Assembly: GCA_949295465.1 (NCBI GenBank)
Contig: CASFKY010000076.1
Span: 1-44,661, forward strand
Origin: an uncultured Oscillospiraceae bacterium
Lineage (GTDB): Bacteria; Bacillota; Clostridia; Oscillospirales; Ruminococcaceae
Length of the DNA stretch: 44,661 nucleotides
Direction of reading: 5' to 3'
The notes under the pieces are model-generated. The model did not search any database and was not told the DNA's origin. It saw nothing but the letters and a program-made list of their open reading frames with translations. This document shows positions 1 to 7,155 of this stretch, in pieces (position 1 is the stretch's first letter; each line of letters starts with the position of its first letter). The position numbers and the translations under genes were made by a program.

Positions 1-84
1 GAACTGTCATGCCGGAAAAGCAGAGAAAATCAGGTTGAAAATGCACCAAGTTACTACACCAATTACTACACCATTTGCCCGTGA
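1..84 (+). CDS. Possible 3' end of a gene entering from the left (partial)
   Basis: Frame 1 is open from the first base to a TGA at 82-84, giving 27 residues that end in a Tyr/Thr-rich tail (APSYYTNYYTICP). Similar low-complexity tails close some tyrosine recombinases, so an integrase end is one possibility, but 27 residues cannot establish a family. The stretch is much richer in A and T than the genes that follow, which fits foreign or mobile DNA. It could equally be non-coding. Confidence 0.25.
   Translation, partial: ELSCRKSRENQVENAPSYYTNYYTICP
51..74 (+). repeat. Two tandem 12-base units (TTACTACACCAA/T)
   Basis: TTACTACACCA occurs twice in tandem with a 12-base period, inside the possible gene end above, where it encodes the repeated YYTN motif. 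It may simply be a codon repeat. An attachment-site role is only speculation. Confidence 0.6.
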
Positions 85-140
85 ATTTGCGTAGATTTAC
101 AAAGAAGAGCGTGAATTTAAGGCAAAACACAAAAATTGAA

Positions 141-170
141 TTGAAAAGAGCGCCGGAAAGCCCGTAATAT
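141..170 (+). promoter_or_regulatory. Possible promoter of the tyrosine phosphatase gene
   Basis: TTGAAA (141-146) and TAATAT (165-170) are separated by 18 bases, 36 bases before the ATG at 206. The spacing is acceptable and the boxes are near consensus, but the region is generally AT-rich, so chance matches are likely. Confidence 0.35.
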
Positions 171-205
171 CAAGGTTTGAAGGCTTTTGAAGGGATATAA
201 GAGAT

Positions 206-667
206 ATGATAAAAATACTATTCGTGTGCCACGGCAACATCTGCCGCAGCCCCATGGCCGAGAGTCTGATGACCCACCTGGTGCGTCAAAAGCACCTGGA
301 ATCGGATTTTCGCATCGCCTCGGCCGCCACCAGCCGGGAGGAGATCGGCAATCCCATTCACCCGGGCACCCTGGAACGGCTGCGCCGGGCCGGGGTAGAG
401 CCGGTGCCCCACCATGCGGTGCAGATGTGCCGGGAGGACTATGAACGGTACGACCTTTTGCTGGGGATGGACCGCTGGAATCTGCGGAACATGCTGGCCA
501 TCCTGGGCAGCGATCCCCAGGGAAAGGTGCGCCGCCTGCTGGATTTCACCCCCACCCCCCGGGACATCGCCGACCCCTGGTACACCGGGGATTTCGAGGC
601 CACCTACCAGGATATCCTGGAGGGCTGCACCGCCCTGCTGGAGGCCTGCCTGACCAAAAAGTTCTGA
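206..667 (+). CDS. Low-molecular-weight protein-tyrosine phosphatase
   Basis: The 153-residue cytoplasmic protein carries the family's phosphate-binding loop at its N terminus (VCHGNICRSP, Cys8 nucleophile, Arg14) and the general-acid Asp-Pro pair in DPWYTG near residue 119. Length is normal for the family. It should remove phosphate from tyrosine or arginine residues of proteins; in Firmicutes such enzymes act on stress regulators or capsule tyrosine kinases, but no kinase is nearby, so the substrate is unknown. The ribosome site before ATG 206 is weak (AAGAGA). It stands alone, with its own terminator right after the stop. Family assignment is secure. Confidence 0.93.
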   Translation: MIKILFVCHGNICRSPMAESLMTHLVRQKHLESDFRIASAATSREEIGNPIHPGTLERLRRAGVEPVPHHAVQMCREDYERYDLLLGMDRWNLRNMLAILGSDPQGKVRRLLDFTPTPRDIADPWYTGDFEATYQDILEGCTALLEACLTKKF

Positions 668-675
668 TTATATAG

Positions 676-717
676 AACAGCCCGCCCGGCCTTGTTTGGC
701 CGGGCGGGCTGTTTTGT
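676..717. terminator. Bidirectional terminator between convergent genes
   Basis: A perfect 16-base-pair stem (676-691 with 698-713, loop TTGTTT) is followed by TTTT-rich sequence on the plus strand. Its left arm starts with AA, so it may also stop the minus-strand transporter operon. Confidence 0.9.
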
Positions 718-724
718 ATCTCGC

Positions 725-1678
725 TTATTCTTCCAGGATCCGGGCCTTTTGGGCCAGCTGGGCGGCTTCCTCGGCCATTTTGGCCCGCAGCCCATCGCTG
801 AACAGGGGGTAAGGCCCCAGCTGGAGGGCGTTGTAGTCTGCGGCCACATTGGCAAAGGCGGCGATGCGGGCCGGCTCAAAGCCCTCCGCCATGCCCACCA
901 TGGCCGCGGCGGTGCTGCAATTGCCGCAGCCGGTGGGATCCACCGTCCGTTCCAGCCCGATGCTGGGCACAAAGGTGGCCGGCTGCCCGGGCAGGATGGC
1001 ACAGGAGCCCTCCACCCCGAACCGCAGAAAACAGCTTTTGCCGGTGGCACGGATGGCCCGCAGCACCTCTTTTTCCTCCCGGACCCCGAACAGCTCCCGG
1101 GCCTCCCGAAAGTTCACCGAGAAGAGGTCCACCTGCTTCAGGGCCGGCCAGATGAGGGGCTTTTGAAGAGGATTGAAGGTGTTGTAGTGGGGCACCTCCC
1201 ACATGATCTTGGCGTGAGGGGCCGCCGCCCGCACCGCGGCCACCTCCCCGGGGTCCCAGAACAGCTCCTCCGAGCCGCTCTCGGTGTATACCGCTTTGGT
1301 GTCCTCCCCGCACATCCGGGCCACCCAATCTCCATGGACCATGGTGTTGCAGGCATTGTCCGCCTCGTACTGGGTGCCGTACACCGACACCTCCTGCCAG
1401 CTGCCGTCCGGCAGATAGGTGACAGTGGTGTAGTGGGTGTGGGGCAGGGTGCGGTGCACCCCCTCGGTACCCAGACCGTTGCGGCGGAAGAATTCCCCGT
1501 GATAGTCCTCAAAATCCGATCCGGCCGCGGTGACAAAGCCCACGTCGGCGGTGTAGGACAACACCCCGCCCAGCATGAACAGCCCGCCGCCGGTGACATT
1601 CTGCACCTGCCGTCCGTCGGCGTAGTGCAGGTCGTTCACAATGCTCATGGCCGCGACCACATATCTTTTTCCGTTCAA
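725..1678 (-). CDS. PfkB/ribokinase-family sugar or nucleoside kinase with altered catalytic motif
   Basis: The 317-residue protein begins with the RYVVAAMSIVND strand typical of PfkB kinases and has the Gly-rich TGGG lid region near residue 30. The C-terminal signature that normally reads D-T-x-G-A-G-D is here DPTGCGNC (about residues 248-255), so the catalytic base Asp is Asn. The start is TTG at 1678, chosen because the first beta strand would be lost with the next Met and because AAGGAAAGGAAA lies just upstream. It is the last gene of the ECF transporter operon, 17 bases after the ATPase gene, so it probably phosphorylates the imported compound; a nucleoside or sugar is my guess. Whether the Asn variant is active is open. 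Confidence 0.8.
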   Translation of the reverse strand: MNGKRYVVAAMSIVNDLHYADGRQVQNVTGGGLFMLGGVLSYTADVGFVTAAGSDFEDYHGEFFRRNGLGTEGVHRTLPHTHYTTVTYLPDGSWQEVSVYGTQYEADNACNTMVHGDWVARMCGEDTKAVYTESGSEELFWDPGEVAAVRAAAPHAKIMWEVPHYNTFNPLQKPLIWPALKQVDLFSVNFREARELFGVREEKEVLRAIRATGKSCFLRFGVEGSCAILPGQPATFVPSIGLERTVDPTGCGNCSTAAAMVGMAEGFEPARIAAFANVAADYNALQLGPYPLFSDGLRAKMAEEAAQLAQKARILEE

Positions 1679-1695
1679 GGTTTTTTCCTTTCCTT

Positions 1696-2487
1696 TCAGT
1701 CCAGTGCCTCTACCAGTTCCTCACAGTTCAGGATTCCCTCAAGCCCCAGATCCAGCGCCAGCTGGGCCAGCTGAGGCCGGCGGATACGGGCCTCTTCCAC
1801 CACCTGATTGTTGCCGAAAATCTCGGCGGCAGTGCCGTCGGCCAGGATGTTCCGATGGGCCATGGCCACCACCCGGTCAAAGTTGCGGGCCACAAACTCC
1901 ATGTCGTGGGTGATGGTGACCACCGCGATCCCCTCTTTTTGCAGCTCGTCCATCATGTTTTCCAGGATTTTGGTGCCCCGCCGGTCCTGTCCGGCGGTGG
2001 GCTCGTCGAAGATCACATATTTGGGCTCGGTGGCCAGCACCGCCGCAATGGTGACGAACTTGCGGATGGGATAGGGGATGTCAAAGGGGTTTTTGCCCAT
2101 GTAGTCCTCCAGCCCGGCCAGGGCCACCGCTCTTTCCACCCGGCGGCGGGTCTCCTGGGGGGAGAACTTGAAATAGCGGGGCATGTACTCGATCTCGGCC
2201 CGCACCGACTGGTTGAAGATCTGGTCGTCCGGGTTCTGGAACACATATCCCACAGTGCGGGCGATCTGGGCGGTGGTGAATTCCTTGGTGTTCTTGCCGT
2301 CCACCAGCACGTCCCCCGCCGTGGGTTTGTGCAGCCCGTTCATCATCTTGACGGCGGTGGTCTTGCCGGCGCCGTTCTGGCCCACAATGGCCACCCGCTC
2401 GCCGGGCTGGATCACCAGGTTCAGGTTCTCATTGGCCAGAAAGCCGCCGGGATAGGAAAAACTGGCGTTGATCAGTTCAATGGACAT
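1696..2487 (-). CDS. ECF transporter ATPase (second A subunit) with degenerate signature motif
   Basis: This 263-residue ABC ATPase energises the ECF importer. Walker A is GQNGAGKT (residues 36-43), the Q-loop is in VFQNPDDQ (the DDQ is typical of EcfA), the Walker B end and catalytic Glu are DEPTAGQD (161-168), and the switch His is in ITHDMEF. The ABC signature, normally LSGGQ, is replaced by IPYPIRK (137-143). It should pair with the upstream ATPase to form an asymmetric dimer. The gene starts 3 bases after the stop of that ATPase gene, with GGGAGG as ribosome site. Confidence 0.9.
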   Translation of the reverse strand: MSIELINASFSYPGGFLANENLNLVIQPGERVAIVGQNGAGKTTAVKMMNGLHKPTAGDVLVDGKNTKEFTTAQIARTVGYVFQNPDDQIFNQSVRAEIEYMPRYFKFSPQETRRRVERAVALAGLEDYMGKNPFDIPYPIRKFVTIAAVLATEPKYVIFDEPTAGQDRRGTKILENMMDELQKEGIAVVTITHDMEFVARNFDRVVAMAHRNILADGTAAEIFGNNQVVEEARIRRPQLAQLALDLGLEGILNCEELVEALD

Positions 2488-2490
2488 GGC

Positions 2491-3342
2491 TCAAACCTCC
2501 CCTCTGCGGCGGCGCACCAGCCGCAGCGCCTGCTCCAGTGTGATGGGTATCTCCTCCAGCGGCTTGCCGGCGTCGGCCATGGCATGGCCGAACATGGCCA
2601 CCTGGGGCTGCAATGCCCCCAGCTGGGGCAGCTCCTTGTCGGCCAGCACCTGGGCGGTGGGCCCCTTGCGGACGATCTGCCCGCCCTGCATCACCAGCAC
2701 CTCGTCGCAGTACTCGGCGATCAGGTCCACCTTGTGCTCCACCAGAAGGATGGTCTTGCCGGTGCCCCGCAGGGTGTGGATGATCTCAAAGACGTCCTGG
2801 GTGCCCTGAGGGTCCAGCTGGCTGGTGGGCTCGTCGATCACCAGGATGTCCGCGTCCATGGCCAGGATGGAGGCGAAGGCCACCCGCTGGCGCTGGCCGC
2901 CTGAGAGGGCGTTGGGGCTCTTTTCCATCAGGTTTTCGATGTCCAGCAGCTTGCACACCCGCAGCACCTCGTCCACCATCTCTTTTTTGGGGCGGCCCAG
3001 GTTTTCCAGCCCCATGGCCACCTCCTCAAAGACGGTGGCCTTGATGCCGCTGATCTGGGTGAAAGGGTTCTGGAACACATAGCCGATCCGGGCCGAGAGG
3101 CGGCCGGTGTCCCAGTCCTGCACGTCGGTGCCGTCGATGGTGACCCGCCCCTCCAGCTTGCCCCGGTAAAAATGGGGGATCAGCCCCCGCAGCAGGTTGC
3201 ACAGGCTGGTTTTGCCGCCGCCGTTTTCCCCGACAATGCCGTAGAACTTGCCCTTTTCAAAGGTACAGCTGATCTGCCGGAGCGCCGGCTCCTTGGAGAA
3301 CGGATAGTGATAAGTGACATTTTCCAGTTCGATCAAAGACAT
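2491..3342 (-). CDS. ECF transporter ATPase (first A subunit)
   Basis: The 283-residue ABC ATPase has all motifs intact: Walker A GENGGGKT (38-45), Q-loop VFQNPFTQ, signature LSGGQRQR (146-153), Walker B with DEPTSQLD (170-177) and the His switch in LLVEHKVD. It works as a pair with the next gene product and with EcfT to drive substrate uptake. ATG at 3342 is preceded by GGGAGGG. Being in one operon with its own S and T genes marks this as a dedicated (group I type) ECF system rather than the shared module usually found near ribosomal protein genes. Confidence 0.92.
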   Translation of the reverse strand: MSLIELENVTYHYPFSKEPALRQISCTFEKGKFYGIVGENGGGKTSLCNLLRGLIPHFYRGKLEGRVTIDGTDVQDWDTGRLSARIGYVFQNPFTQISGIKATVFEEVAMGLENLGRPKKEMVDEVLRVCKLLDIENLMEKSPNALSGGQRQRVAFASILAMDADILVIDEPTSQLDPQGTQDVFEIIHTLRGTGKTILLVEHKVDLIAEYCDEVLVMQGGQIVRKGPTAQVLADKELPQLGALQPQVAMFGHAMADAGKPLEEIPITLEQALRLVRRRRGEV

Positions 3343-3357
3343 GGGCTTTTCCCTCCC

Positions 3358-4155
3358 TTACAGCACAAAAATGGTGAGTACCCGCCAGACGCAGAAGGCC
3401 ACAAAGGCCAGATCTGCCGTCAGGTTCAGGGCTTTTTCCCAGCCGGGCACCGGCCGCAGCTCCCGCAAAAAGGTGTGGGGGGTGTCGATGGAAAAGGCCC
3501 GGGCGTCCATGGCGATGCTCTTCTCTTCCGCCGAGGAGATGGCCCCCAGCATCAGGGGGCTGATCACCGGGAAAAACGCCTTGGCCCGGGTGAGCAGGCT
3601 GCCCTCCACCTCGATGCCCCGGGCTTTCTGGCTCTCAAAGATGGTCTGCACGCTGGCCTTCAGGTCCACAATGGTCTGGAACGAGGCCAGGATGATGTAG
3701 CTGGTGGTGTGGGGCACGCCCTTCTGTTCCAGGGTGTACATCAGGTCCCGCATTTCGGTGGAGGCGTAGAACAGGATGATGGCCCCCGAAAAGCCCAGGA
3801 TGATGCCGCCCACCTTCAGGCCGTTGAGAAGGCCCTCCAGGGTCCAGTTCCAGCCGAACAAATCAAAGAGCACCGTCTCGCCCTTTACGGTGAACTGGCG
3901 CAGGATCACCATGAACAGGCCCACCGTGATGAGCAGCTTGGAAAAGATGCCGCTGAAATATTTGAACTCGCCGATCAGAAAGGCCAGCAGGTAGTAAAAT
4001 ACGCAGAGCCCCAGCGCACAGGGGATGCTTTGGGCCACCAGCGCGGTGAAGGCCAGCACCAGAAGCAGGTTGAGCTTGGTGAGGGGGTTCAGGTCCTTGA
4101 ACCAGTTGCCGGTGGTTTGGGGAGAGAAAAATTTCTGTACAAATTCGCTGTACAT
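3358..4155 (-). CDS. ECF transporter transmembrane protein EcfT
   Basis: The 265-residue membrane protein has the EcfT layout: several N-terminal membrane segments (LLLVLAFTALVAQSI, YLLAFLIGEF, LLITVGLFMVIL), then the cytoplasmic coupling region with the conserved A-R-G type motifs (QKARGIEVEG near residue 200 and MDARAFSID near 230) that dock into the ATPases. It links the ATPase pair to the S subunit. It lies 15 bases upstream of the first ATPase gene. A hairpin separates it from the S-subunit gene, so it may be made in smaller amounts than S. Confidence 0.9.
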   Translation of the reverse strand: MYSEFVQKFFSPQTTGNWFKDLNPLTKLNLLLVLAFTALVAQSIPCALGLCVFYYLLAFLIGEFKYFSGIFSKLLITVGLFMVILRQFTVKGETVLFDLFGWNWTLEGLLNGLKVGGIILGFSGAIILFYASTEMRDLMYTLEQKGVPHTTSYIILASFQTIVDLKASVQTIFESQKARGIEVEGSLLTRAKAFFPVISPLMLGAISSAEEKSIAMDARAFSIDTPHTFLRELRPVPGWEKALNLTADLAFVAFCVWRVLTIFVL

Positions 4156-4218
4156 CGGGCAAATCCTCCTTCAAACGGATGCGCCCCCTGCCAGAGGGCC
4201 CTGTAACAAAAAACAAAG

Positions 4219-4249
4219 CGAGAGCACACCCCAAAAAGGTGCGCTCTCG
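4219..4249 (-). terminator. Terminator-like hairpin inside the ECF operon
   Basis: In the minus-strand RNA a 12-base-pair stem (one G-U pair, 4249-4238 with 4230-4219, 7-base loop) is followed by CTTTGTTTTTT. It lies between the S-subunit gene and ecfT, about 60 bases before the ecfT start. It looks like a working or leaky intrinsic terminator. Confidence 0.75.
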
Positions 4250-4279
4250 GTTCAGCGGCCGGCGGCCGCCGCGAAAGGC

Positions 4280-4873
4280 TCAGTACTCCTCTTTTACATA
4301 GATCTCGCCCAGAGGCAGCTTGGCCAAAAAGCGGGTGGGCATGGATTTGAGGATAAAGAACACCAGCACCAGGGAAACCGACTTGTCCAGCAGGTCCATG
4401 GTGAACTCAGAGATGAACTGCGCCCAGAATTTGGGGATCCCGAACACCTCATAGAGAGGGATGGCAAACATGGACGCGGTGATGGTGCCGAAATCAAAGC
4501 TGAACAGCAGCCAGGTGATGCAGGCACCGATGCCGCCGCCCACAAAGGCAAACCAGATGGAGACAATCACCGTCTTGGGCAGGCTCAAGAAGATCTTATG
4601 CCGGCTGCAGAAGGCAGCAGACAGGGCAAAAATGATGCTGAGCACCGCGTAGAACAGGGTCACCGGGCTGGTGATGGAGTTCAGCACATTGGAGATGACG
4701 CCCACGATCACACCGGGGATGCCGCCGCAAAGCGCACCCACCACGATGGTGCCGATGGAGTCCAGATAGAGGGGCAGCCGCAGCAGGATGGCGATCTGGC
4801 CGCCGATGAAGTTTACCGCAACGCCGATGGGGATGAGGAACAAAGTGAGTTTGTCCATTCCTTTGCTGTTCAT
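4280..4873 (-). CDS. ECF transporter substrate-binding S subunit
   Basis: This 197-residue protein is almost wholly hydrophobic with five to six membrane segments and the small size typical of ECF S components. The motif PLYLDSIGTIVVGAL near residue 40 recurs in S subunits of this type. ATG 4873 is preferred over the in-frame GTG at 4894 because AAAGGA sits 5 bases before it, while the GTG would overlap the GGAGG. It would bind the substrate outside and topple into the ATPase-T module. The substrate is not readable from sequence; the kinase at the operon end points to a nucleoside or a sugar-like vitamin precursor. Confidence 0.82.
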   Translation of the reverse strand: MNSKGMDKLTLFLIPIGVAVNFIGGQIAILLRLPLYLDSIGTIVVGALCGGIPGVIVGVISNVLNSITSPVTLFYAVLSIIFALSAAFCSRHKIFLSLPKTVIVSIWFAFVGGGIGACITWLLFSFDFGTITASMFAIPLYEVFGIPKFWAQFISEFTMDLLDKSVSLVLVFFILKSMPTRFLAKLPLGEIYVKEEY

Positions 4874-4948
4874 GATTTTCCTTTTAACCTCCACACAAGA
4901 TAAAGTTCCGCCAAAAATTGTGTAAAATAAATGAATATTCCATAAACG

Positions 4949-4977
4949 AAACTACCATAGCAGCGCCCGAAAGTCAA
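4949..4977 (-). promoter_or_regulatory. Promoter of the ECF transporter operon
   Basis: On the minus strand TTGACT (4977-4972), a 17-base spacer and TAGTTT (4954-4949) form a SigA-type promoter about 75 bases before the S-subunit start. The rest of the gap 4874-5144 holds AT-rich sequence and the opposing promoter described next; I see no riboswitch. Confidence 0.6.
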
Positions 4978-5091
4978 CGGCAGAAAAGCCTGGAAAAGGG
5001 CTCTTTGCAAATTTTTGACATTTTCACCGTTTTTGTCTTAAAAATCCACTCTTTTTTTGCCCGAAACACAGATTTTTGAGTAGGGAAAATA

Positions 5092-5100
5092 TGGTATACT
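5092..5100 (+). promoter_or_regulatory. Extended -10 promoter of the M24 peptidase gene
   Basis: TGGTATACT forms an extended -10 element 45 bases before the ATG at 5145. No good -35 box is visible at the usual distance, which is tolerable for extended -10 promoters. Confidence 0.5.
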
Positions 5101-5144
5101 GGTAAGAAATACAATTAGAAAATCTCGAAGGCAGGTAAATTAGT

Positions 5145-5855
5145 ATGACTTTTCCCCGCACACAGGCCGCCCAGGAGCTGGCCCGCACCGCCCTGGCCCG
5201 CACCGCCGCCCGGCTTCGGCCCGGGCTCAGCGAGGCCTGCATCGCCCGCATGGCCCAGCGGGAGATGGAGGAGCTGGGGGCAGAGGGGTGGTGGTATCAC
5301 GGGGTGGGTGCTCTGGTGCTGGTGGGGCCGGGCCGCAGCCTGGAGTCGGTGAGCGGGCGGGACTACCGCCCCCGGGAAGATCTCCTTTTGGGCGAAAACG
5401 ACCTGGTCACCCTGGACCTGAGCCCCATCCTGCAAGGAGCCTGGGGGGATTACGCCCGCACCATCTTTATGGAGGAGGGCAAGCCCCGGTTGGAGCCCCT
5501 GCCCCCCGTCTCCGCCCCTTTTGTGGCGGGGTACCAGATGGAGCAGCGGCTGCACCAGGCCCTGGCGGACTGGGCCACCCCCCAAACCAGCTACGAGGAG
5601 GTGTGGCGGAAAATGAACGGGATGCTGGCCGCAGAGGGCTGGCAGAACCTGGATTTTCACGGCAACCTGGGCCATTCCATTGAGGAGCGGGCCGGGGATC
5701 GGATCTATCTGGAAAAGGGCTGTGCCGCCACTCTGGGCGGGTACGGCAAGCCCTTCACCTTTGAGCCCCACATCTGCCGGCCGGGCGAGGCCTGGGGCTT
5801 CAAGCGGGAGCAGATCTATGTTTTCGGGCCGGAGGGCCGGCTGACGGCGCTGTAA
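5145..5855 (+). CDS. M24-family (creatinase/aminopeptidase fold) metallopeptidase
   Basis: The 236-residue protein has the pita-bread fold metal ligands in order: Asp91 (TLDLSP), Asp102 (GDYARTIF), His177 (NLGHSIE), Glu207 (TFEPHI) and Glu222 (KREQIY). It lacks the extra N-terminal domain of Xaa-Pro peptidases, matching the size of methionine aminopeptidase, but the sequence around the ligands is unlike MetAP. It may be a dipeptidase or act on a small amide substrate. It is a single gene with its own terminator, divergent from the ECF operon. All five ligands being kept suggests an active enzyme; the substrate is unknown. Confidence 0.82.
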   Translation: MTFPRTQAAQELARTALARTAARLRPGLSEACIARMAQREMEELGAEGWWYHGVGALVLVGPGRSLESVSGRDYRPREDLLLGENDLVTLDLSPILQGAWGDYARTIFMEEGKPRLEPLPPVSAPFVAGYQMEQRLHQALADWATPQTSYEEVWRKMNGMLAAEGWQNLDFHGNLGHSIEERAGDRIYLEKGCAATLGGYGKPFTFEPHICRPGEAWGFKREQIYVFGPEGRLTAL

Positions 5856-5885
5856 AGCGGCCGCCCGCTTTTTTGCAAAAGTACA

Positions 5886-5925
5886 GGGAGAGAGGTTCCC
5901 CCGGCGGGAACCCCTCTCCCTTTTT
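5886..5925 (+). terminator. Terminator after the M24 peptidase gene
   Basis: A 15-base-pair stem with one mismatch (5886-5900 with 5906-5920, loop CCGGC) is followed by five T residues. Confidence 0.9.
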
Positions 5926-5943
5926 CTATCATTTTTCTGTCGT

Positions 5944-7026
5944 TCACCGGCGCAGGCCCCGGGCCAGAAGCACCAGCAGGATCAGCGCCGCCAGCCCCAC
6001 CAGGCCGCCCGCTGCCCAGAGCAGATACTCCGGGTGGGTCTGGAGCAGCCCGTCCAGCCCCTCCCCGGCCACGCTCTCTTCCTGGGGCGGCTGGCTCTGG
6101 GCCGGCGTCTCCGAGACCTGGGGCAGAGGAGCCACCTGTTCGCCGCCCAGGGCATCGCCCAGGTATTCCGCCAGCAGGGTGCAGGCGGTTTTCAGAGGCG
6201 CCTCCATCTCACTGTTCAGCCGGGGGTCCTCCTCACCCCGGCTCATGTCCCCTTCCAGGGTCAGCATCAGGCAGACCCCGTCATCCTGCCGGAAGGTGTC
6301 CCACACCTGGCCGGCAAACCCGCTGCTGCCGGTGTCGCCGCCCCCAAACTGAAGGGCCACAAACCGGCGGCACCGCTCCCGGTCATCGATCTGGGCATAG
6401 TAGCTGTCCAGGGCCTGGGCCAGGTCCGCGTCCTGTGTCAGCTCTGCCCCCAGGTTCACCCCGTCCAGATCGGCCAGCAGATCGCTCAGGGGAAAAAGGC
6501 TGCTGCCGTCCCCCACCCCGAACAGAGGCTCCAGGCTCTGGCGGCTGGCCGCCTCGTCCTGTCCCCGGGCGGTCTGGGCCAGCTGGATGCAGTCACCGCC
6601 CCAGGTGCAGATCACCGGCATTCCCTGCCGGGCTCCCGCCGCCCCCGCCAGCAGGTGGAGAAAGTCGATCTCCTCCCCGCCGGGAGTGGTCATCTCCTGA
6701 ATCTGCTGCAAGCCGGCCAGCTGGGGGTCCCGGCTCTCCACCAGGGCCGCAAATCCCTCATCCGCCGGGCCCAGGATCAGATCCCAGGAAAAATCCGAGT
6801 ACCGCCGGGCCCGCAGATAGTTGAGGGTGAGAAGCAGGCTGTCCTGGGCGGGCTCCTCCTGGCTGTCTACATATTCCCGGGCCAGCTGCTGAAGCCGGGA
6901 GATCTCCTCCAGCGTCCCGGCCCAATCCTCCTGGGCCGAGGCGGGCATTGCCAGCACCCCGGCCAGCGCCGCCAGCCCCGCCAGCGCCCCGGCCAGCTTG
7001 CGGGCCAAAGTTTTTGTTTTGTTCAT
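5944..7026 (-). CDS. Exported, C-terminally membrane-anchored protein of unknown function
   Basis: I do not recognise this 360-residue protein. It starts with a secretion signal (KKLAGALAGLAALAGVLAMPASAQ-like hydrophobic stretch ending in ASA, residues 8-31) and ends with one membrane helix (about 333-357) followed by an Arg-rich tail, so the body should face outside. The middle has DFLHLLAGAAGA and TWGGDC segments; a Pro/Gln/Glu-rich linker (about 290-325) precedes the anchor. ATG 7026 is chosen because GGGGGAGAAGAGAG lies just before it and the signal peptide begins there; a longer frame to 7170 would cross the promoter. There is no LPxTG motif. It stands alone, facing the Fur-type gene. 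Confidence 0.7.
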   Translation of the reverse strand: MNKTKTLARKLAGALAGLAALAGVLAMPASAQEDWAGTLEEISRLQQLAREYVDSQEEPAQDSLLLTLNYLRARRYSDFSWDLILGPADEGFAALVESRDPQLAGLQQIQEMTTPGGEEIDFLHLLAGAAGARQGMPVICTWGGDCIQLAQTARGQDEAASRQSLEPLFGVGDGSSLFPLSDLLADLDGVNLGAELTQDADLAQALDSYYAQIDDRERCRRFVALQFGGGDTGSSGFAGQVWDTFRQDDGVCLMLTLEGDMSRGEEDPRLNSEMEAPLKTACTLLAEYLGDALGGEQVAPLPQVSETPAQSQPPQEESVAGEGLDGLLQTHPEYLLWAAGGLVGLAALILLVLLARGLRR

Positions 7027-7051
7027 CTCTCTTCTCCCCCTTTTGGCCCCG

Positions 7052-7080
7052 AGTGTACCACGAAACGCCCCGCGCCGCAA
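7052..7080 (-). promoter_or_regulatory. Promoter of the anchored exported protein gene
   Basis: On the minus strand TTGCGG (7080-7075), a 17-base spacer ending in TGG and TACACT (7057-7052) lie 26 bases before the ATG at 7026. Confidence 0.55.
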
Positions 7081-7094
7081 GAGTGAAAAAATCC

Positions 7095-7122
7095 TTGACT
7101 TTCCCAAAATCGCCCCTATAAT
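7095..7122 (+). promoter_or_regulatory. Promoter of the Fur/Zur-type regulator and metal importer operon
   Basis: TTGACT (7095-7100), 16-base spacer and a perfect TATAAT (7117-7122). The predicted start of transcription falls inside the palindrome at 7124-7138, as expected of a repressible promoter. Confidence 0.85.
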
Positions 7123-7123
7123 A

Positions 7124-7138
7124 TGAGAGTAACTCTCA
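7124..7138 (+). promoter_or_regulatory. Fur-family operator, 7-1-7 palindrome
   Basis: TGAGAGT-A-ACTCTCA is a perfect 7-1-7 inverted repeat directly after the -10 box. The 7-1-7 design is shared by Fur, Zur and PerR boxes of Firmicutes, although the base pattern differs from those of Bacillus subtilis. It sits 18 bases before the start codon of the Fur-family gene, so self-repression is the simplest reading. Confidence 0.75.
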
Positions 7139-7155
7139 AATTCAGAGGTGGAACC

